Positions 58,698-64,000 of a stretch of DNA of 64,000 nt are shown piece after piece (position 1 is the first letter of the stretch; every line of letters starts with the position of its first letter). Location of the stretch: positions 38,101 through 102,100 of the forward strand of contig JAQUHB010000006.1 in assembly GCA_028683835.1 (NCBI GenBank). The letters run 5' to 3'. The position numbers were made by a program, and so were the translations under genes. The notes beneath the pieces are model-generated. The model saw only the letters and a list, made by a program, of their open reading frames with translations, was not told the DNA's origin and did not search any database. Source of the stretch: Sulfurimonadaceae bacterium (GTDB lineage Bacteria > Campylobacterota > Campylobacteria > Campylobacterales > Sulfurimonadaceae).

Positions 58698-59641
58698 TGT
58701 TTTACTTCCCAGTATCCTGATTTTAAGCTTCCAACTCTATTGAGAATTCCTTCATCTTTGAGCTTTTTGATAACTTTTTTTACACCTGATTCACTCATGG
58801 CAAGTATTTCCATCAGCTCTTTTATCGTTATTTTGTTCTTTTCTTGCATCAAAGAGAGTATCTTTTGGTCACTTTTATAGTTACTTTTTTGGTCACTTTT
58901 TAAAGTGTTTTGAATGGCTTTTAATATCATCTCTAACATAAACTCTATAAATGGGGTACTTTCTCCATTTTGAGTCGAGCTTTCGATAGCATTGTAATAC
59001 TCTTCTTGATTATCTCTTACAATACTTTCAGTCGGTAAAAATGAAAAAATCGGGTTGAAGCTATTGAGGATCACACTTTGCCATAGTCTGCCTATCCGTC
59101 CATTTCCGTCTGAAAATGGATGTATAAACTCAAACTCATAGTGGAATATGCAAGATTTTAAAAGCATATGTTCATCACTATTTTTGAGCCAAGAAAAAAG
59201 ATTTGTCATCAAATCATTTACCATGTGAGGTTGGGGAGCTATATGCTCCCCAACCTTCACATTGACATTTCTAAAGCTTCCTGCCGATATGAGAATATCG
59301 CTCATCAAAATTTTATGGGCAAGCAGAAGATCGTCTAAACTGTCGTACATGTAAGCATCTAGTTTTTCATAGGCTTTTATAGCTCCCTCTACCTCTGCCA
59401 GCTCTTTTACACTACCCAACACCTTTTTACCATCAAGTATAGCGGTAATCTTCTCTTCACCGATAAAGTTTCCCTCTATCTCCAAAGTCCCTGCCAAAGT
59501 TTTAATACGGTTCTTTTTTCTTAGCATAGGGTTTACTTTTGCTGTCTCGGTAAATTGAAGTTTTGTCAATTCTTCACTAATGAGTGTTGAAAGCTTGAGG
59601 ATTTTTGAGGTTATTGTGTATGGTGGGATGTAGTTATTCAT
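58694..59641 (-). CDS. Fic-family AMP transferase with C-terminal winged helix
   Basis: This 315-residue protein has the catalytic Fic motif HPFSDGNGRIGR (residues 174-185) complete with His and the anion-hole Asn-Gly-Arg. The N-terminal inhibitory helix TLEIEG (residues 52-57) fits the (S/T)xxxE(G/N) pattern, so it is a self-inhibited class II Fic protein. Residues from about 265 form a winged helix-turn-helix (IKELMEILAMSESGVKKVIK). It lies directly upstream of hsdR with an ATGA overlap and downstream of a tiny ORF, also by ATGA. Fic genes are common passengers of hsd loci; target unknown. Confidence 0.92.
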   Translation of the reverse strand: MNNYIPPYTITSKILKLSTLISEELTKLQFTETAKVNPMLRKKNRIKTLAGTLEIEGNFIGEEKITAILDGKKVLGSVKELAEVEGAIKAYEKLDAYMYDSLDDLLLAHKILMSDILISAGSFRNVNVKVGEHIAPQPHMVNDLMTNLFSWLKNSDEHMLLKSCIFHYEFEFIHPFSDGNGRIGRLWQSVILNSFNPIFSFLPTESIVRDNQEEYYNAIESSTQNGESTPFIEFMLEMILKAIQNTLKSDQKSNYKSDQKILSLMQEKNKITIKELMEILAMSESGVKKVIKKLKDEGILNRVGSLKSGYWEVKQ

Positions 59642-59736
59642 CTTTTAGCTCCCCATAAAAATTGGTGCGTTTTTATTCTGCTTTTAGTGTATTCTGTTTG
59701 ATAAATCAGTATTTGATTGTTTGGTCTGGTTGTCAT
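59638..59736 (-). CDS. 32-residue ORF, possible RhuM N-terminal relic
   Basis: A complete small frame begins at an ATG overlapping the stop of the DUF2971 gene (ATGA) and ends at a TGA overlapping the start of fic (ATGA). The peptide includes NNQILIYQTEYTKSRI, which resembles the first residues of RhuM-family proteins (N-x-I-x-IYQTED-x-KT-x-I), another frequent passenger of type I loci. It may be a degraded leftover or a translational bridge between the flanking genes. No independent evidence for expression. Confidence 0.4.
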   Translation of the reverse strand: MTTRPNNQILIYQTEYTKSRIKTHQFLWGAKR

Positions 59737-61151
59737 TTTTCGTTCTCTTGTCTAAAATTAAAATCTATTTTTTTAAATTGTACATTTTTATTAAAATTAC
59801 AATAATAAGCTTCATAAAATTCAAAACTATTTCTTTGAGATTCAATACATTTATTTTTAATAATCTCAAAAATTTTCATTTTATCACCCACAGAAGTATT
59901 GATACCAAAAATCAACCCTTTTAAATTCAAGAAATCATATTTTAATAATCTATATTTTTTATCAATTTCTCCATCCATACCACCATTTAAAAGAAGACGA
60001 CACTCTTTTTCATATTTCCAATCTTTTGTTTTAATTAAGCTGTTCTCAGCAAATTTATCCCAATATTCTTGTCTCCATTTGTCCGTGTCATCAAAAATCT
60101 CTTTGTAGATACCGCTCACATTTTTTTCATCATCTGTATACCAAGTTGAGTAAAGTTTTGTACTTGTTAATCTTCCAAGAGAACGAAAAAAATCTATTTC
60201 AGGATAGCCCCTATTATAAGCTATTTTTCTAAATGACAGATCTATTTTCCCTAAAACAATACCATTTGAATTCAAACCTATTTTTGCATTAGAAAAAGGC
60301 AGAATATCATTTTCATTGGCATCAAATATTAAACATACTCCTTGATGTCCATCGCCATAATGTCCCCATACAGAAGAATTATTTATTGCTTTTTCACCTG
60401 TAAAGCTTGCAACATATGTTTTAGGATAGGTTAATTTTTCAATAGCTTTAAGGTAGTTTTGTGTGAAATTCAATAAAAAGAGCTTATTCGGTGTTTCCTT
60501 GAAGTTGATGTTTTGAATAAAATTCAGCTCTTTATAAAATTGCACAGAAAGGTTCAAAAATTTGTCCATTTTTTCTTTACCATGCTTTTGTATTAAAGCT
60601 TCAATTGCATCTATTGATTTCGTAATGCCTTGAATATTTATGCTCTGAAGGTCAACACTCGTATCTCTTTTTGGTATCAACCCCTCTAACTCATAATGCT
60701 TTTGGATAATTTCTAAGGCTATTATGTTCAATGGATATAAATATTGAGTTAATTCCTCTTTTGAGACATATGTTGTTCTTGTAGCTATTTTGTCAAGTAG
60801 TTCACCAAAAATTTCAAAAATTTCTAAATATATTTTTTCAAATAGCTCTTTATATTTTGGTGTTTCTATATCCTCAATGCTTCTAAATACAGGAATTAAA
60901 TCAGCACTGTATTTTGTATGTTCTTCTCCACATACCAAATAAGTTTGATACATAGACTCTAAGCATAAGAGATAGTGTTGAAACAAATTTCTCCATACGA
61001 TTTTATCGCCTTTAAACACTAAGTTTGTAAAACCCTCCACAGGATCATTTAATTCTTCAGTAGAAGCAAAATATATCGTTTGTGTTTCAAGTTCTTGATA
61101 TTTAAAAATACTTTGCGTTTTACGGAAGCGATAAAATAGTTTAGACATCAT
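59733..61151 (-). CDS. DUF2971-family protein
   Basis: This 472-residue protein has the DUF2971 layout. The N-terminal LFYRFRKTQSIFKYQELETQ, TIYFASTEELNDPVEGF comes first. A central VASFTGEKAINNSSVWGHYG, DGHQGVCLIFDAN block follows, and a C-terminal WKYEKECRLLLNGG segment comes last. Members are widespread near restriction and toxin genes but lack a demonstrated activity. A long helical insertion (about residues 60-230) makes it larger than typical members. Two adjacent ATGs (61151, 61148) are possible; the second has better spacing from AAGGA. It overlaps an HsdS-tail relic at its 5' end. Confidence 0.8.
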   Translation of the reverse strand: MMSKLFYRFRKTQSIFKYQELETQTIYFASTEELNDPVEGFTNLVFKGDKIVWRNLFQHYLLCLESMYQTYLVCGEEHTKYSADLIPVFRSIEDIETPKYKELFEKIYLEIFEIFGELLDKIATRTTYVSKEELTQYLYPLNIIALEIIQKHYELEGLIPKRDTSVDLQSINIQGITKSIDAIEALIQKHGKEKMDKFLNLSVQFYKELNFIQNINFKETPNKLFLLNFTQNYLKAIEKLTYPKTYVASFTGEKAINNSSVWGHYGDGHQGVCLIFDANENDILPFSNAKIGLNSNGIVLGKIDLSFRKIAYNRGYPEIDFFRSLGRLTSTKLYSTWYTDDEKNVSGIYKEIFDDTDKWRQEYWDKFAENSLIKTKDWKYEKECRLLLNGGMDGEIDKKYRLLKYDFLNLKGLIFGINTSVGDKMKIFEIIKNKCIESQRNSFEFYEAYYCNFNKNVQFKKIDFNFRQENEK

Positions 61152-61239
61152 GTATCCTTACTTCTCCGCCAAAAAGCTTTAACATGAGTACATCCCTCAA
61201 GTTTTCAAGAGTTTGAATTTGTTTATGATTACTGTTCAT
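61141..61239 (-). pseudogene. HsdS C-terminal tail relic A
   Basis: A 32-codon frame starts at an ATG overlapping the end of the phosphatase-like gene and runs into the start of the DUF2971 gene. It contains HKQIQTLENLRDVLMLKLFG and GEVRI. This is the usual C-terminal helix and end of type I specificity subunits (HsdS: QIQTLENLRDTLLPKLMSGEVRV type). The rest of hsdS is missing. See relics B and C. Confidence 0.75.
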
Positions 61240-61720
61240 TCTTTAACCATCTTGCTCGAATATATTCTAAATTGCCTCTTTTGGGTTGATAATTATTGTA
61301 AAAATTATTTGTAAAATTTATAAATGTATTGATTGTATCTATAAACCCATTTTCTAACATATACATAAGAGCGATAGATGGACTACGAGATTCACCCAAA
61401 CTACAATATATAAAAATATTTTCATTATTTTCTAAATGATGTTTTATGAATCTTAGAGTAGCATTTATCATTTCATCACTCACATATTTTGGATCTTCTC
61501 CATCTATCATATTCAAATAGATAGCATCCTCTTCTTCTTTATACAGATAATATGGGTTACCTTTATCACAACCTTTACCGCTCCAACCAATTTTTGATTG
61601 ATGTGTTACAAACCCATTGGCGCGATTTAAGGCACATACTATCTTCATATTATTTTTATATGCAGTAGTATATTCTTCTTTAGTTCCGACATATATATTC
61701 AAATCACCTATTTGTTGCAT
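61229..61720 (-). CDS. Dual-specificity-phosphatase-like protein
   Basis: This 163-residue protein contains IFIYCSLGESRSPSIALMYM, which fits the CxxxxxR(S/T) P-loop of cysteine phosphatases, with Cys about residue 106 and Arg 112. The usual preceding His is Tyr here. An upstream Asp suitable as general acid occurs in LNMIDGEDPKYVS. The N-terminal IGDLNIYVGTKEEY and ICALNRANGF-like region fits the start of the DSP fold. Start at 61720 has GAGAGG at good spacing. It is a cargo gene between two HsdS-tail relics. Substrate could be a phosphoprotein or nucleotide; unknown. Confidence 0.75.
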   Translation of the reverse strand: MQQIGDLNIYVGTKEEYTTAYKNNMKIVCALNRANGFVTHQSKIGWSGKGCDKGNPYYLYKEEEDAIYLNMIDGEDPKYVSDEMINATLRFIKHHLENNENIFIYCSLGESRSPSIALMYMLENGFIDTINTFINFTNNFYNNYQPKRGNLEYIRARWLKNEQ

Positions 61721-61749
61721 ATTGAAGTCCTCTCTTCACTTTGATCAAC

Positions 61750-61830
61750 CTATTCTTCCAGCTTCAAAAGTTTTGACAAGATTGTATCTCGCAAATTTTC
61801 AAGGGTTAAATACTTTTTATGCATTATCAT
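61750..61830 (-). pseudogene. HsdS C-terminal tail relic B
   Basis: A frame overlapping the end of the upstream gene reads HKKYLTLENLRDTILSKLLK then stops at 61750-61752. The TLENLRDTIL and KLL elements match the C terminus of HsdS and match relic A base by base over much of its length (CTTGAAAANTTG core). It is followed by 29 bases and then the phosphatase-like gene. Confidence 0.7.
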
Positions 61831-62746
61831 CTTCTAAAATAACTAATTTAGCATATTCACTCATATCTCCGATTTCAATAGAAAATGGTTCAAGTTCCAT
61901 TAATGGATTCTCTGGAACCCAAATTAAACGAAATTCATTTTGATATGTAAATTTAAAGTGTTTAGAAAAAAATACATCAGGTTCTTTATGTGGTTTAAGA
62001 GGATCTATATATTCAACTGATTGGGGTACAAAAAGATAATCTTTAATTTGCTTTTGTACTTCATGATCTACGAGAGTTAAAAATTTTTGAATGTCGTAAA
62101 TAACCACACATGCATCACACTCAAAATCGCTAAATTCTCTAAATGAGTATGCAGTAGAGAGGCACTGTACATAATAATTTGTATTTAGAGATGATTTGCG
62201 TTTAATGCTGCCAATAGGTTTTATTTCACAGTTTTTAGTTTCGTTCCAAAGTTTCATATCTTCGGGTAAACGGCTGATTTCAAAATTTAACTCATCATCA
62301 TGTATTGCATAATTTAATGAACTATCATCGTAATATGAAGCTGGAGAGATTCTTATTTTTCCAAATTCAATCATATCTTTCATATATGTTAGTTTGCCAT
62401 ATTTATAAATACTTTTTTCTTTAATACCACCAATTTTATCAATAGCTTGTTTAGTTTGTTTTATATTCTCTGGACGTGGTACATTAGCTTCTTTAGCAAA
62501 TCCTGACTCAAAACCATTTGGATAATTTCCATATCGTAATCTAAACTCTTCAAGCAACTCAGTAAACGCTACCATCCAATATATCCCAACATTATCCATT
62601 GGACGTAATCCAATTTTTTCATCAGCTGTAAGAACTGGTAAATTTGTCAAAATATCTTTTGCCCTTTGCTCTAATTGAACTTTGTCTAAAAATTCCATAT
62701 ATCTTTTTGCTCGATAGTTACTTCGCCAAATCTCATGATTTGTCAT
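61817..62746 (-). CDS. Uncharacterised protein, distantly DUF2971-like
   Basis: This 309-residue protein has no family I can name firmly. The second half follows the DUF2971 order: IYKYGKLTYMKDMIEFGKIR, RISPASYYDDSSLNYA, YYVQCLSTAYSFREFSDFE, CVVIYDIQKF, VEYIDP, and finally FKFTYQNEFRLIWVP, which matches the WxYExExR end of that family. The N-terminal 110 residues contain IYWMVAFTELLEEFRLRYG. The start overlaps the stop of HsdS relic C (ATGA). It may be a divergent paralogue in function of the larger DUF2971 protein two genes downstream. Confidence 0.6.
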   Translation of the reverse strand: MTNHEIWRSNYRAKRYMEFLDKVQLEQRAKDILTNLPVLTADEKIGLRPMDNVGIYWMVAFTELLEEFRLRYGNYPNGFESGFAKEANVPRPENIKQTKQAIDKIGGIKEKSIYKYGKLTYMKDMIEFGKIRISPASYYDDSSLNYAIHDDELNFEISRLPEDMKLWNETKNCEIKPIGSIKRKSSLNTNYYVQCLSTAYSFREFSDFECDACVVIYDIQKFLTLVDHEVQKQIKDYLFVPQSVEYIDPLKPHKEPDVFFSKHFKFTYQNEFRLIWVPENPLMELEPFSIEIGDMSEYAKLVILEDDNA

Positions 62747-62808
62747 TTCACACTCACTTTATCACTCAAAAGTTTTTCCAAGAAAGTATTTTGTAATTTT
62801 TCAGGTGT
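62743..62808 (-). pseudogene. HsdS C-terminal tail relic C
   Basis: The frame reading TPEKLQNTFLEKLLSDKVSV to a TGA that overlaps the next gene's ATG corresponds to the HsdS tail (T-L-E-N-L-R-D-T-x-L-x-K-L-L). A stop lies just upstream (62815-62817), and the preceding bases continue the similarity in another frame, indicating a frameshift. It is the most decayed of the three relics. Confidence 0.6.
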
Positions 62809-62868
62809 TTGGCTTTATTTTTGATATTCATAAATTTTGATACCTCTATAGTTGTCATTTCTCAAATC

Positions 62869-64000
62869 CTAAATTATTTGTTCTAATCTAACTATCATTG
62901 TATCAAACTCTTCTTTTTCAATCTGATTTTCTTCTGATTCAGTTCCATTATGCATTTCACCACCTGAAACTCTATCATGTATTTCTCTTAAGGTATCTAT
63001 TAGCTCGTGTTCATTTTTTAAATCTTTTAAACTATCCCAGTGAATACGATTATTTTTAGATGTGAACTTTGTTGGAACTTGTCCATTAAAAACTTTTTCA
63101 TCAATAAGACATTCAACGGTTTTTCTTAATTTACTTGCAACCTCATTATGCTTAGAAAAAGGAGACTCGTCAAGATATTGCTTTGCATTTGTAAAATGAG
63201 TGATAGCTTTATCTTCCTGTCTGTTTGAAATTATTCCTTTACTATTTTTACTTTCAGCTTGTACCGTATAAAGGTATATATGTTTTCCTTGTTTGTTACA
63301 ACCATTAGCAATTAAGTTTTTACATATATGTGCACCACTTGCTGTTTCAAATGAATCTAAAAATAATTTATTATGTGTAAATACGATAGTTTGATTATCA
63401 AGTTCTAATATTCTTTTTGCAAAATTGGAAGCAATTTTATGGTCTAAACTATTGACTGGATCATCGAAAATTATTGGATTGTTTTGGGATTGCATGCTAA
63501 CTTCTGCAATAAATATACTTAATGCAACAGCTTTTTGTTCACCTTCACTTAAAATTGAAGATATTTTATCTGTATTATGTAGAATAAGTTTAGTTTGAGT
63601 TTTACCCTTTGATACCCCTGCATTTTCTAGTCTTACCTCGAGATTTCTAAATCCTATCGATTTCAGTTCTTCTAAAAATTTAGTTTTTAAATTTTCTGTT
63701 AATAAGTTATCATGTGCTTCTTTCGATAAACTTGATAATGCTCTTGTATTTATAGCATTCATTTTCGTTTCTAAAACTTGTATTTTTTTACCTAAAGTTA
63801 TCCATTTTTTAATTTGTTCTTTTTGCTCAAAAATAGCTTTATGTTCTTCTAATGGTGAAATAGCATCTAAAAGTTTTTTTAATTCAACTTGTTTTGTACT
63901 CTCATCGGATTTTAGTTTTTCAATATTTGAGCTTATACTAACCAATAAAATATCCATACTACTTGATAAATTTTGATAAGATAAAGGTAAAAAATCAACT
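62869..64000 (-). CDS. AAA_13-type ATPase of an hsd locus (N terminus outside window)
   Basis: The frame is open to the window edge, so only the C-terminal part is seen (at least 376 residues). It contains a coiled-coil region (about the first 110 residues), the ABC signature SSILSEGEQKAVALSIFIAE and Walker B NPIIFDDPVNSLDHKIASNF followed by TIVFTHNKLFLDSF. This is the AAA_13 pattern shared by PrrC and RloC, ATPases that lie between hsdS and hsdR. The last 130 residues (HNEVASKLRKTVECLIDEKV onward) do not show an anticodon-nuclease motif I can identify. PrrC-like toxin-guard or another hsd-linked ATPase are both possible. Confidence 0.8.
   Translation of the reverse strand, partial: VDFLPLSYQNLSSSMDILLVSISSNIEKLKSDESTKQVELKKLLDAISPLEEHKAIFEQKEQIKKWITLGKKIQVLETKMNAINTRALSSLSKEAHDNLLTENLKTKFLEELKSIGFRNLEVRLENAGVSKGKTQTKLILHNTDKISSILSEGEQKAVALSIFIAEVSMQSQNNPIIFDDPVNSLDHKIASNFAKRILELDNQTIVFTHNKLFLDSFETASGAHICKNLIANGCNKQGKHIYLYTVQAESKNSKGIISNRQEDKAITHFTNAKQYLDESPFSKHNEVASKLRKTVECLIDEKVFNGQVPTKFTSKNNRIHWDSLKDLKNEHELIDTLREIHDRVSGGEMHNGTESEENQIEKEEFDTMIVRLEQII

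Noticed and set aside
49968..64000. CRISPR arrays or long direct repeats in the accessory region
   Set aside because: I saw no regularly spaced repeats; the only repeated units are the three HsdS-tail relics.

Overview
The window looks like a chromosomal segment of a hydrogen- and/or sulfur-oxidising Campylobacterota (epsilonproteobacterial) chemolithoautotroph, most like Sulfurimonas or a close relative. The basis is AT-rich DNA, a Wolinella/Helicobacter-type hydABC hydrogenase locus with its hydE gene, a reductive-TCA gene set (oorDABC, sucCD, fumC, mdh, acnB), a very long FlgL and a CGATAT-type flagellar promoter. The genus is an inference from gene content; no 16S rRNA gene is present.

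Layout. (1) 1-7741, plus strand: a TetR-regulated drug-efflux operon (TetR end, TolC fused to a periplasmic binding domain, HlyD, double-ATPase ABC protein, ABC-2 permease). (2) 7752-24338, minus strand: a hydrogenase supercluster with three different NiFe hydrogenases. These are the periplasmic respiratory HydABC with maturation genes hydE, hypF and hydD; a cytosolic group-2, sensor-like pair co-transcribed with a TetR regulator; and the NAD-linked HoxEFUYH with its protease. Two matching palindromes (TGAATNNNNATTCA), one before tetR and one before hydA, suggest a one-component hydrogen-response circuit. (3) 24518-24951: the RNase P RNA gene, followed by an autoregulated TetR. (4) 25728-33444, minus strand: one long reductive TCA operon ending in a strong terminator. 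(5) 33624-49721: envelope and housekeeping genes (mltG, an AsmA-like protein, a LolC/E permease, secA, lolA, acnB, ftsK, flgL).

(6) From tRNA-Leu(CAA) at 49884 to the window end is an accessory, defence-island-like region. It holds a D5/DUF5906-like protein with a degraded P-loop, a nuclease gene truncated at an IS256-family remnant, and then a long minus-strand hsd-type operon. In transcription order that operon contains an AAA_13 ATPase (running off the window edge), a DUF2971-like protein, a dual-specificity-phosphatase-like protein, a DUF2971 protein, a tiny RhuM-like relic, Fic, HsdR, and an ATPase-HNH pair resembling Septu (PtuA/PtuB). Three of the gaps between these cargo genes contain short relics of the HsdS C-terminal tail, an unlisted pattern suggesting that cargo accumulated in units each led by an hsdS gene. 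hsdM and an intact hsdS are not in the window and presumably lie beyond base 64000.

All calls are from reading the sequence; no database search was run.
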